DNA of 64,000 nt from Lepidodermella squamata. Taxonomy: Eukaryota > Gastrotricha. The stretch lies in assembly GCA_047495785.1 (NCBI GenBank), contig JBLDXI010000054.1, positions 1,736,001-1,800,000 on the forward strand, written 5' to 3'. Shown here in pieces: positions 44,621 to 55,677 of the stretch (positions are counted from its first letter, which is position 1; the number at the start of each line of letters is the position of its first letter). A model generated the notes under the pieces. That model saw only the letters and a list, made by a program, of their open reading frames with translations, searched no databases and was not told the DNA's origin. Made by a program: the position numbers and the translations under genes.

Positions 44621-45635
44621 TTGCTAAGGTTGGAACGGCGCTTCGGGTCAACGGTTAATGAATGGGTCAACGTTTCGGGTCAAAGTTCCAGCGCTGGAAG
44701 TGACCGAGAGACTAGAGGCGGCCGTGATTCCAGCGGTGTGCGTGGGCTCAGTTGTTATAACCGGCGATCGTGCTCTCGGCTCGGTCGGAATCGCGGCTAC
44801 ATAATTTAATTCCCGACAAAGGCTTAGTTTGCCGGATAAAAAAGTCACTTAATTCGCAATGTCAGATGTTTTTAGTCACATAGTTGGTTCTCGGATGAAA
44901 TAAGGCATTGGTCGGATGAAAACAGTTGTCACCTGAATATCGAGCAAAATCTCCGTAAGCAAGTAGAAGCAGCGTCAGAAGCGTCCGAAGCGTCATACAA
45001 CGGCATACAACATACATACACATACATACATACAACGGCTATCACAATTTTTGAATTCAAACAGGACAAATTTTCAGCTAATTAGGCACACAAAGATTCT
45101 CTAACTGCTCACAGCGTCTAGCTGCTTGCAAGATGCTTACTCGAATCTTCTACGCAGTTCTCGTCTAATCTTAAGTGCTAATTTTAACGCGAATGAAGAT
45201 TTTGGCAGTCTAAAGTCTAAAAGTCTTCGCTGATTGCGCAGAAGTTAATGTCAAGACTCAGTGGCAAGAAGGTATTTAACATATTTGAGACGCCAGCTTT
45301 TCAAGTGTTGGGAAACTCGGACTTTTCTCGATCAAATACCTTCAATCTTTCAACAAGTTACATGAAGCTACTAACTACTTATAGGAAGCAATCATCGTTG
45401 AAATATATCCTAGAGATCTATAACATTTCTTCGCAGTGGTTTCTCAGGTATCTGGTTTCTAGTATCTGGTGGCTGGTGGACAGGCTGTATACTTACAGCA
45501 TTTTACAGTTCATATCCATGTTCACGAAGTTAAAATTCGATTTAATTGCAGATTCTGAAATGCTTCATTTATTGCTGCTTAAATATGACCGAACGTGCTC
45601 GATTTTTGCTTTTTAGATAACATTTTTGATTCCAC
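44621..45635. other. Intergenic region
   Basis: Apart from the microsatellite nothing is recognisable. A 122-codon plus-strand frame at 45248 lacks features and paralogs, so I leave it out. Confidence 0.3.
45003..45037. repeat. CATA microsatellite
   Basis: Imperfect tandem CATA/ACAT units (ACATACATACACATACATAC). Confidence 0.7.
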
Positions 45636-47758
45636 ATGCATCTCGGTAAAACTACGAAGGAGATCCTTGCTATCTGTACAGCTCTCACAATTGCGGCTAC
45701 ATCTGGGCTGAAAGATAACACGCTGAAGATGCTGGCTCTTGTGCCGCGAACGGGCTACTTGCCAAGAGACGGCCGCATGTGCATGGCAGCAATGAGAGTT
45801 GCTATTGACGAAGCGAATAAGAAGCCCGATATATTACCAGATTACAAAATTGAACTGGTAGTCACGGATGAGGGTCCTGGAAGCCTCTTCAGCCCGAGAA
45901 ATCTCATCAGCTTCATTGAATCTCCAAAGAATGGATCCACATTCGTTTCGCCAATCATATATGGGAGTTATTATCAATGTCAAACTTTTCACAGCGTGGC
46001 TCGTGAGTTAAAAATGGAATTATTGTCAATGTAGTGAATCCAAACAGTTTCGCTACCGCGAAATCGTTCTATAACGATGCAGTCAGGTCTGGAGTAAGTA
46101 TTGTGCATTTCACGTCAGTGAACGACGTCTCCGAAGATGAAATCGATGATTTGATGGCTAGCGAGGTTAGAATCGTTGATCTGCTAATTGTCGAGACTCC
46201 GCTTGTCGTCAAATTCCTTTGCTATGGCTATTTTCGCGGATTTAGAGCGCCAAGGTTCCTTATTTTGACTTATACAACGAACTTCATCGACCCTGACTCA
46301 TTCAACCAATTGCCACAGGGGTGCTCAAAAGCTATTATTGCTGAGCAGTTGAAACTAACTATTTTCTACGGGAATTCACTCACGCCCGTGAAGAATTTTG
46401 GAGAAACCTATCTCGGCTACGATTTGACTGGATACATGGCTCGATTGGATAATCTCACGAACGGCACCAGATCGCCGGACTATGAGCAAAGTTTCTCTTG
46501 TCACGATTCGGCAATGCAGGCTGTTGCGGCTCTCCACCAGTCAGAAATAACTCTCAAGTCGAGGAACCTTTCTCTGAAAAATTTCGACGAATCACGCGGC
46601 AAAGTTTACGAGGTTATTGAGAAGTACCTGCGCGAAACAGACTTCATGGGAATTCGAGCTGGGCGTGTAAAATATTCGGCCCGGGTTGAATTCGAAACGG
46701 AAGACTTTTATGCTTTCCAGAGGCATGGCAACCAAATGCGCTATGTAGCAACATTCAGCTTGAAGCCTGGTTCATTCAACGAATTCAATTACATACCACT
46801 GTCCAGCCCCATATGGCAGACTTGGAGTGGCACACCCCCGAAAGATTTATCCAATATCACCCCAATTATCGTGAAAATTCAGTTCTTCATCGCACCTTTT
46901 TTCATTACACTAACTTGTCTAGCGAGCATTTTGCAAATGTCTTGTCTTTTCCGCCAGTTCCCAGTCTCAAAGGTAGCGCGCATACTGGATTCCAGCTTCT
47001 TCATTGGCTGTTTTTTTGTGAACGCTTCAGCAATATTTCAGGTTTTTGACCCTATAAAGGTCAAAAACCATTATAGGCCGTCTGCATTGGCCGGGAATTA
47101 TCTCTTATTATTGGTTTCTCGATAGTAAACGCTGTTTTGGTGCTGAAAGTTTGGGAGCTCACAAATTCGAGACAAAAGTCACGGTCACATGCCAGCATAG
47201 CAGGATTTCGAGATTCGAACCTAATAGACGCCACAAGGCGACCTGGAGCTCAAACAATCGTAATCATCTACAAAATGCCTGAGGAACGCAAAACGTTGTT
47301 CATTATTCTGCTAATTTTCTTAAATATTGCATTTTGCAGTAAGATGGTTTGTCGACCAACCTTTCGTAGAACAATTCGTTAGACCTGTTTATTACGACGA
47401 AAACGCAGATGAATACGTCCAGGTCAGGATTGACTCCTGTCGGTCGCATTATGAAGTGGCATGGCTTGGAGGGTTCGCTCTCTTGCATTTTTTACTGATA
47501 GCGGGGATCAGCTGCGTTCATATACAGAATGCTCACGTGAAGATAGCGGAAGAAGACGGCAAATTTACGGCTATGAATCTGCGTGCCGATCGGCTGACTT
47601 CTTGGAATCTGCTGATGCTATTCGTCTTCGCAGCGTTACTTGTGTTTATTTTACCAAATGATGTTTCAGTTCGAGCTGGATGCTTTAGCGCTGTCCTGAT
47701 CGCGATTTCATCGTCTTCAATGACCCTGTATTCGAGCTGGAAACATCATTCGTCATGA
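45636..47758 (+). pseudogene. GABA-B-like receptor pseudogene, copy G
   Basis: Close to copy F and copy H but broken three times. (1) About 145 bp of the flytrap domain is missing at 46016 (compare 38501-38646), with a frame change. (2) Near 47043-47077 about 14 extra bases form a 10 bp inverted repeat, GTTTTTGACC/GGTCAAAAAC, between TM2 and TM3, changing frame. (3) Near 47330 two bases are missing in TM4. The rest, including TM5-TM7 and the final SVRAGCFSAVLIAISSSS, is well preserved, so decay is recent. Confidence 0.88.
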
Positions 47759-47914
47759 AAGCATTCTGAAATGACTGACTTGTGTAGTTTTATTTCTCCA
47801 TTTGGATTGCTGGATCGAAAGAAAAATGTGAATGAGCACAGAACATGCTGACACAAATATTTGACCGCTTTTTGGGGCTTTGCATCAGTGCGCGATGTAA
47901 GATTCTCGAACTTA

Positions 47915-48040
47915 GTAGTATTTTCGGGCCCCAAAGGTTTATGACCAAAGGTTCCACCTGTGGTTTTTTGGGGTTTTTTCCACTTTGGCCTGCCGAACTG
48001 GAGGATGAGAAGGAGGAGGGGTAACGATACGTCTCATTAG
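47915..48040. repeat. Dispersed repeat, copy 1
   Basis: A stretch beginning GAACTTAGTAGTATTTTCGG and passing through GACCAAAGGTTCC, TTTTTTGGGGTTTT and GAACTGG to AACGATACG is repeated, diverged, at 52600-52712. No coding or inverted-repeat structure noted. Confidence 0.6.
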
Positions 48041-48435
48041 AAAAAAAATCGATTGCTCTTGTGCTGTTGCCTTTTCTTCGCCGTTCTAATTTAAACTAAA
48101 AAGCATAAACGGAAAACCGTCGAAACAACTTTAGGCTCAAGCTAAGAAAACAAATCGGGAATAACAGGGATAACTTGATCGCGAGAATATTTCGCTCGAG
48201 GGCGTCTTCTTGCTAAAACTAGGACGATCAGGTTTTGCCTCACGCACGCCATAATGGTAATGTCAATATAGGTTATATGCTATTTGGAACCTACGATGTG
48301 TTCCGAACAAATCGAAAACCAAAAGCCGGAAATTCGGTAAACCCCTGCTATTTCGCCCTTTCATCCACAGAAAAACCTGATTAGAAGGTGGAATTCTACA
48401 TTCATCTGCGGAAAATTCTGGATTCATCGGCGAAG
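48041..48435. other. Upstream region of cassette-copy channel
   Basis: 48290-48380 matches 40930-41030, the 5' flank of the first cassette channel. Confidence 0.5.
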
Positions 48436-49612
48436 ATGTTTTTAACTCGAGCGCTGTTACTGATACTTTTGCGTCAGGTAAGCTGTGATTTGTCACCCGA
48501 ACGGATTTTTCAGGCGCACGAGGCCAAGTTGCTTAACCTTTTCAGTCAGAGGTGCGATCTCTCAGCCAACTCCCGTCCATCCTTGAATTTCAGCAAACCC
48601 ATAAGCGTTTACGTTGAATTTACCGCCATCGAGTTTCGCAGCCTCATCGACCGCGATGAAACGTTCACTTTCACGGCAAAGACGGAGATCAAATGGAGCC
48701 ATCCGTGCACCATTTGGTCAAATGAACCTGTTTACAATGAAGTTGGCAGTATAGTATTCCATGCTAATCAGATCTGGCATCCACTGATCTACCTTAAAAA
48801 CGGAGCAACCGATTTAATGCCGTTCGAGCAGCTGAAGGAGTCCACGCCAGTCTACTTTTATTCGGACGGCAGTGTATCTTGGACTATCATGCGGGAAATC
48901 ACCGTTATGTGCGGGATGAATTTCATTAAATTTCCCTTTGATAGCCAATGTTGCGATATCGTCCTAGAAAGTGGCCAGAATATAAATAAATCTACCTTCA
49001 CAATGAAGCCTAATTCTCTGCGGTTTGCAAATGACGGCTTTCTTGGTAGCGCGGATGTTTGGGAGCTGACAAGCCTGACCTACCAAAATAAATCTTCCCT
49101 TGGACCGCCGGGATCGATGAAAGTATACAACCAAGTTGTCATCAAATTTGGTTTCAAGCGAAAAAGCGTACCGTATGTTACGAATATTCTCGTTCCATGG
49201 TTCGCACTTCAGATACTTCAGTGCATGACAGGGTTCATAGGTCACCAGGAGGTTGACCGAGCTATCTACATCGTCACATGTAAGTAAGCTGATATTTCCT
49301 CTGTGTTAATAATTTTTTCGTATCGCAGTGCTTCTTACTGATCTTTTTCTTCAAACGACCATCTCGAGCCTACTGCCAGATACAGCAGAAGTCGCCCACA
49401 TAACCGTTTTCATCTTGGTTCAATTCCTGACTGGGTTTGTAATAACTGTCTACAGTCTGCTAGCGCTCTCTCTTGGAAAGCAGAAATGGGCTCGACAGAG
49501 GCTGTATGGCGAATATTCTCGCATCGATTTTATTGATAAGGCATTCTTCTTCGGAATTAGTGCTTTGACGATTTCCTTTGATTTCATTATTGTTAGCTTG
49601 ATGATGAATTGA
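48436..49612 (+). CDS. Nicotinic-type Cys-loop receptor subunit, cassette copy 2 (375 aa)
   Basis: Exons 48436-49279 and 49329-49612, phase 1. Start at MFLTRALLLILLRQVSC, a signal peptide; the longer frame from 48388 is not shared with copy 1. WSHPCTIW, Cys-loop CGMNFIKFPFDSQCC, in which the residue before the final Cys has become Cys too, and pore VDRAIYIVTLLLTDLF. Very similar to the gene at 41.1 kb. Its upstream GABA-B-like partner is dead, yet this gene is intact. Confidence 0.85.
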
Positions 49613-49708
49613 ATAATGGCTAAGGGGTAGCGATAATTTTCTTATTCTACGAGATCATAAAATGTGCTCTGGTTAATTTGGACCTGGATCATAGATGAAG
49701 TAATCAAA

Positions 49709-49882
49709 TCGTTAGCGTCGTTGAAAAACTCGGACTAAGGCTTGTGTTCATTCATTTCAAGGTGATGGGTGACAAGTGAAAAGCGGCTTTTTAACTGAAA
49801 CAGAAGGCTTTTTACTTGTCACCCATCACCTTGAAATTGATGTAAACAAGCCTTAGTCCGAGTTTTAAAACGACGCTAACGA
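49709..49882. mobile_element. Palindromic MITE, family 1, copy a
   Basis: About 80 bp arms: TCGTTAGCGTCGTT at the left, its complement AACGACGCTAACGA at the right; further in, ACTCGGACTAAGGCTTGT and AAGGTGATGGGTGACAAGT are repeated inverted. No coding capacity. A second family member is at 51699-51884. Confidence 0.85.
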
Positions 49883-50353
49883 AATCATGATGAACTGTTC
49901 ATAATCAGGAAAATTAAAAAATGTGATGTTTATTGTGCATTGACGAATGGAGTGAATTGGTAGGGATAATCCCCTATCCCCTATCCTTCGTTTCTTCACA
50001 CCTGTAACAAGAGCGTTCCCATGTTTCCACAGTTATGAAAACCACAGCAAACCTCGATCAGAAATTTCCCAAGTCACCACGTGATATTTTATTATTGGGA
50101 ACAAAAGGGTGTATTTCATCCGCTCACTGAAAAATCATATTATGATGATGAGGTTTGCTGATTGGGGATTTGCTGATTTGCTGAATGAGAATGCACAATT
50201 GAATATTATTCAATTGTGAATTCCCATTTTATTCAATTTAAAATGGAATTTCACAATAAAAAAAACAATTTTTCCGCGAGGAGATGAAAAATAGACTCAA
50301 ACATATAACCGAATTGTGTTGAAATAATTATCTTGATATATTATAGCTCTCTG
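49883..50353. other. AT-rich intergenic region with palindrome
   Basis: The 25-base CACAATTGAAT-ATT-ATTCAATTGTG (50194-50218) is a perfect inverted repeat with a 3-base centre. Otherwise simple AT-rich sequence. Confidence 0.5.
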
Positions 50354-51614
50354 CTAATTGTGACCTACACTCAGCGACAGGATCAGAAAATCACAAAGAA
50401 GCATCATAGTGCCCATTGCACTGTAAACGCTGAGATCAGCTAGTCGAATTCTGGATATTTTCCAATTTGGTCGATAAACAGTTATCACATCCGAGTAATA
50501 CGGGTCGCAGGCGAGAGGACACGCCAATAGAGTATAGACGGTTAAAATTGAACTGAACAACATCTGCAGCGCAATAAGAACCACCACGTATGCGATTTGG
50601 GCCGTTTCGGGAATTACTTCCGAAAGAGATGACTGCAGCACCAAAAACGACAATAAAACTGCGAATAAAAGATCGAAAATTTTAGATCTTGGAAAAAATC
50701 AGGAATAACTTGCCTGTTATACAAAATGAACACTTTTCGCAGTTTTCTGGCGGAATGCAACCTGACATCAGAATTACAAATTGAAGGATGAAGCAAGGCA
50801 AGTATATGCCAATCATGTAGATCTGGCATCTTCGGCTGACCACGAATGTGAGCTGGACTAGATCGTATTTCTTATTATTTTTCACATGAATATGATATTC
50901 GTGTGACATGCTAATATTCTGAATAGACCAAACGTCAGCATTGCTGATGAACCCTGGAGCAACAGGTATGTCGCTACTGGCAGGCTTCATATTCACCTTG
51001 AGAGTATTTTCGAATGACACGATGGCATAAACACAGGTTTGCTGATCGAATGGGAAGTTGGTGAAATCCATATCGCAGTAAAATTCTAGCGTTGCGACCA
51101 TCGTCAATTGAACTAATCCATTTGACGAGAAAAGTGCCCTGCTTTTCGATGCCAATCTGCATAGAAATTCAGATATTAGATAATTTAAGTAGCCTTGTGG
51201 TCTCATAATATCTTACTTTTGAAACAGCATGCTGTCGCCGACAGCTGATGTTACTACGACAAGAGGTATCCAGATATCGCTGCCTCTAACGGAGATGTAT
51301 TCAGTCGAGTTGAATCTAGCGTCTGAATACCAAGTAGTGCAGGGATTCGTCCATCGAAAGGTGACATGGGCTATAAAAGAGAACGTTTGCGTTCGACTAT
51401 CTATGCCCAGAAATCGCACGGGCAGGAAATCGACGGTAATATTGAGTATTTCTTTGAATCTTTTTACTGGTCTCACGTCTGACAATATATTACATCGTTC
51501 GACCATTTCTTGTTTCACTAAAGCTTCATCAGCCATAAACACCTTCTCCTCGGTCACGTCGGTTGCTGTAGCCGAGAAAACCAAGGGCGAGAACAATAAG
51601 GCGACCACGATCAT
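50354..51614 (-). CDS. Nicotinic-type Cys-loop receptor subunit, pair member 1 (381 aa)
   Basis: Exons 51614-51217, 51156-50714, 50658-50354; phases 2 and 1. The second intron has a GC donor (ACAG|GCAAGT) where the sister gene has GT. Signal peptide, TNPCTTW, Cys-loop CDMDFTNFPFDQQTC, pore CEKCSFCITVLLSFLVLQSS with E-K at -1'/0'. One cysteine (PENCEK) replaces Gly of the sister just before the pore. Flanked on both sides by copies of the same palindromic MITE. Confidence 0.84.
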
Positions 51615-51698
51615 AGCTATCTAAAATTCGCTCCCTCAAATATTCTGGCGATGTAAGTAGTCGAAGAATGTTCAAAGGAAAATTCAATGCAAAGCAAT

Positions 51699-51884
51699 AT
51701 CGTTAGCGTCGTTGAATAACTCGGATTTACGATAGTACACGTCAGTTTGAAAGTGAGCGGTGACAAGTAAAAAGTCTTTTGTTTTTGTCTCTTCATTCAT
51801 ATTAAATTCATTTTTACTTGTCACCTGTAATGTAAATAGATGTAAAGAAGCCTGAATCCGAGTTATTCAACGACGTTAACGATA
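51699..51884. mobile_element. Palindromic MITE, family 1, copy b
   Basis: Ends TATCGTTAGCGTCGTTGAAT and the complement ATTCAACGACGTTAACGATA; inner arms with GGTGACAAGTAAAAAG-type words. Flanking TA on both sides fits a Tc1/mariner-like TA target. Same family as 49709-49882. Confidence 0.8.
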
Positions 51885-51942
51885 TGTACAGGAAATTCAT
51901 AATTGAAACTTAAATAAATGCGCTAGAAATTGCAATGGCAAA

Positions 51943-52530
51943 TACAGTGCTCCTTCGTTAGTGGCACCATCGTTAAAGTACTCCCTCGTTTGTAGACCGT
52001 AATTTGGGACCCCGTAAAATAAAACAGTTGTTAGTTTTTAATTAAACAAAACATAATTGTCTGATAAATTTAAGAAATTGAGTGTGAAAAAATGTGCGTC
52101 CCTAGAAACCTAGCGGCGACTTGTCGTGGTTTTTAAGAGATCCCGTTATTTCAAGTTCAGTAGAAACAAGTTGAAAGATCATCAGTGCATTAGACCGTTC
52201 TTCTGACTTAAAAAGACTTTGATTATGCAACAGTCGTCCTGCTTTATTTAATTAAAAATCTATCAAAAATGTCGCCAGTTCATCAGAAATAAGTTCAATT
52301 CATTTCAATAACTTTCAAAATGCCCGTCTATCTTTTATCTTTTTGATTTGCAGACTTGCTTTTCTGTCCGACATAACTGACTTTATCCGTTTCCGTCTCA
52401 TTCAGCGCGCTGCCATTGCAACTGTCTATTTTTAGCTCCTCCATTCAATTAGAGCCCTCGTTGTTGCTTTCCCTTGTTTAAAGATCGGGTTTGGCTCCAG
52501 ACCCAGTGCCTTTATCGAGGGAGCCCTGTA
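51943..52530. mobile_element. Non-autonomous element, TACAG..CTCC..TCG ends, 588 bp
   Basis: Left end TACAGTGCTCCTTCG, right end CGAGGGAGCCCTGTA, diverged inverted repeats flanked by TA. The right end with GTGCCTTTATCGAGGGAG is nearly that of the smaller element at 58356-58550, so they are one family. No transposase frame inside. Confidence 0.65.
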
Positions 52531-52599
52531 GTACAAAATCAACCTATGTGTTGACTGCAACTGGAATAAACTTCCGCTGTGCGCGAAGTAGAAGGCTCG

Positions 52600-52712
52600 A
52601 ACTAGGGTATTTTGGGGCCCAACTTCGATGACCAAAGGGTCCCTGTGGTGTTTTTGGGGTTTTCCAACTTCACCCTGTGAACTGGGGGAGAGGGAGGGGA
52701 TACGATACCCAA
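52600..52712. repeat. Dispersed repeat, copy 2
   Basis: Diverged copy of 47915-48040: GAACTAGGGTATTTTGGGG, GACCAAAGGGTCC, GTTTTTGGGGTTTTCC, GAACTGGGGGAG, GATACGATAC. Confidence 0.6.
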
Positions 52713-52889
52713 TTTTCCGGCAAGAATGGCGAGACTTGACTGATATGGAAACCCAGCCCTGGGTACCAAAACTCCGAAGTCTTAAATATAATCTTCAAAT
52801 TATATAGGAGAAACGCTGTTTCTTGATTTGCAAGGAGTTGCCCGAACAAAAATCAATATCTTCATCAAATTTGGTTTATGTGAAATCTG

Positions 52890-54139
52890 TTAGTTGTAAG
52901 CAACACTCAGCACCAGAATGAGGATATCGCATAGGACCATCATAGTGCCCATTGCGCTGTAAACGCAGAGATCTGCTAGTCGGATCCTTGATATTTTGAA
53001 ATTCGAGCGATAAACAGTTATCAGATCAGAGTAATATGGATCGCAGGCGAGAGGGCACGCCAATAAAGTATAAACGGTTAAAATTGAGCTGAACAGCATC
53101 TGCAGCGCAATAAGAACCATCACGTACGCAATTTGGGCCGTTTCAGGAATTACTTCCGAAAGATATGACTGCAGGACTAAAAATGACAGCAAAACTAAGG
53201 AAATGCATCTTAACTTTGTGAACTTACAGAATTCAGTATAGAACTAACCTGTTATGCAAAATGAAGACTTTTCGCCGTTTTCTGGCGGAATGCAAGCAGA
53301 CATCAGAATTACGACTTGAAGAATGAAACAAGGCAAATAAATTCCCAGCATATAGACCTGGCATCTTCGTCTGACAACGAATGTGAGCAGGACTTCGTCG
53401 TATATCAGATTATTAGTCATATGATGGTATTTTCCTTGTGACAAGCCAATATCCTCAAGTGACCAAACATCAGCATTGCTGATGAAATTTGGATCTACGG
53501 GTATGTAACTACTAGCCGGCTGCATATTAACCTTGTTAATACTGTCGAATGACATGAGTGGGTAAACGCAGGTTTGCTTATCGAATGGGAAGTTGGAGAA
53601 ATCCATATCGCAGTAAAATTCAAGCGTAGTGGCAATTGTCAAATGAACGGCTCCATTGGACATGAAAAGTGCCCTGCTTTCTGCGGCCAATCTGCAGATT
53701 GCAGAGATGCAGATAAATCCAAATCATGTGGGCAAATAATGATGGCTTACTTTCGAAAGGGCATGCAGTTGCCAACTGCTGAGGTTACTACGACAAGGGG
53801 CGTCCAAACACCACTGCCACTTATGGTGAAATAATCTGTCGAGTTGAATCTGGCGTCTGAAGACCAAGTAGTGCAAGGATTAGTCCACCGGAAGCTGACT
53901 TGGGCTATAAAGGAGAAAATTTGCTTCTGGCTATCTATACCGAGAAATCTCATGGGTATAAAATCCGCTGTTATATTCAGTATTTCGTTGAATTTTTTGA
54001 CTGGTTTGAATTCTGACAATAGATTGCATCGCTTGACCATTTCTTGGTAGACTGAAGCTTCCTCACTCAGAAAAACAGTTTCCTCGGTTGCTGTAGCCGA
54101 ACAAGCCATTGACAATAACAATAAGGCGACTATGATCAT
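52890..54139 (-). CDS. Nicotinic-type Cys-loop receptor subunit, pair member 2 (378 aa)
   Basis: Exons 54139-53751, 53691-53249, 53194-52890; phases 2 and 1, GT donors throughout. Start at MIIVALLLLSMACSATA, a signal peptide, aligned with its sister at 50.4 kb; the longer frame from 54205 is not supported. TNPCTTW, Cys-loop CDMDFSNFPFDKQTC, pore GEKSSFCITVLLSFLVLQSY with E-K. Tyrosine replaces serine in the pore helix (LQSYLSEV). Confidence 0.84.
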
Positions 54140-54386
54140 TGCTCTGAAAAATTCCAACGTAAAGTAGGTACACGGACAACGCGACTGTCGGGGATGTGTC
54201 CACAAAAACAGCGACGCGACAAAGACAGATACATACTCACGCTTGAATTCTGCGACTTGAATTCTGTCGCGCGGGACAAACTGCTATTGTGGCTCAACAG
54301 GCTCCGTCCGAACCCCAAGCGTTGGCCGCGCAATCGCGGGTAAAAGTGGCATAAAATCATGAAAAATTACAAATAATTAGCAAAAT

Positions 54387-55138
54387 ATGTTTAGCACGGA
54401 ATTACAAGCAAAATGCTGTGACGAAAATTTACAAGGTGAAGTTCTTTATACAGCTGCGAGACGAAACCACCTCGAGATTGTTCGATTCGCGGCTGAGAAG
54501 TGGCCGAATTCGATTGAATATGTTGATGAAGAGAGAATGAACGATATAATGTTCGCAGCTCGTTATGGTCACATTGAAGTTTTGAAGTATCTTGTCACTA
54601 AGAACCCAAGCCAGGTCACTAAGCAAGACAATGAAACGTATGGTTTGTTCGCCTATGCAGTTAGAGGTGGATCGACTGTGTCAAGTTTCTAGCTGAAACT
54701 GTGCCGGAAATTGTTAGGCAACTCCATGAAGACAGAGGCTCTGCTTTGTCATTAGCTGCAGGCGAAGGGCACATGGAGGTCGTCAAGTACCTGATCGAAA
54801 TAGCCCCAGATATAGTGAAAGTACAAGGCGCACATGGCGAAACTGCGCTGGCAAATGCTGCTCGATGGAACAAAATTGAGATGGTTAAATACCTTCTGCC
54901 AAAATATGACAAAGCGGATGTTTTCATCGCATGTTTAATGGCGGCAAGTCTGAGTGCCGTCGACTGCTTGGGCGGTCATTTGGAGGTGGCGCAGTTCTTA
55001 GTGATGAAGGATCCTGAAATGATCAAATGTATCAATGATGATGGCGACACTGCCTTGACACTAGCTGAAAAGGCGGGGCATGTTGCCCTAGCGCAATTTC
55101 TTAGAGAAAACATTTCCAACTCGAGTGAAAAATATTAA
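54387..55138 (+). pseudogene. Cytosolic ankyrin-repeat gene with a frameshift (about 250 aa)
   Basis: Ankyrin units such as GEVLYTAARRNHLEIVRFAA, DIMFAARYGHIEVLKYLV, SALSLAAGEGHMEVVKYLI and TALTLAEKAGHVALAQFL. The frame breaks near 54665: the 5' frame ends GGSTVSSF-stop, whereas the repeat continues in another frame (WIDCVKFLAETVPEIV), as if about four bases were lost. No signal peptide or membrane span. If not a sequence error, the protein is split. Not closely related to the ankyrin part of the protease-homolog gene. Confidence 0.7.
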
Positions 55139-55429
55139 TAAAATCCATGTATTTATCGAAAATCAATAGTTTTCCGAATGGGATTTGTTTGAATAACGCT
55201 TTTTCGTGTTATGGGTTATAGCAGTAAAGATTGGTACATAAGGAAGACACTTTCGATACCTATGAAGCGTTCTATACCTATGAAAGTTTACTCGAAATTG
55301 ATGATATTGAGTAGTTTGAAAGTGATAAGTTTAAAGATTTTCGACCAAATGATCAAATACCGTAAATGTTGAAATATTAGCCCGGGCCTCTAGATTTTCA
55401 ATGTCCAAAAAGGGTGGAAAACTGGGCTT
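55139..55429. other. Spacer
   Basis: No feature seen; contains a near-repeat TATGAAGCGTTCTATACC/TACCTATGAAAG. Confidence 0.3.
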
Positions 55430-55584
55430 ATATTTGTATGGTATGACATGAGTAAAACGTTTATATCTGTACGGAGCCGCCCGAGATTTACGAGTCGGAA
55501 CGAGCCGGAGGCGAGTTGCGAAGAGTAAATCGAGTGCGGCGAGTTCAGATATGAACGATTTACGAATGTTATACCGTAAAATAT
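55430..55584. mobile_element. Foldback element
   Basis: Two arms of about 75 bp in inverted, diverged order: CGTTTATATCTG...GCCGC...CGAGATTTACGAG on the left and its complement (CGTTCATATCTGAACTCGCCGC...CTCGATTTAC) on the right. No frame. Confidence 0.7.
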
Positions 55585-55677
55585 CGAATTGTCATAGCGA
55601 CTCGACATATATTTTTGACGACAATTCTATATTTGAGATGGGTTAATAGATACAAGGAAAGAGCAAGCATTCTAACT

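Noticed and set aside
44621-44848. Overlapping serine/arginine-rich frames on both strands
   Set aside because: Mirror-image frames in GC-richer DNA, no homology recognisable.
45248-45616. 122-codon plus-strand open frame
   Set aside because: No motif, no paralog upstream of the F or H genes, composition like non-coding DNA.
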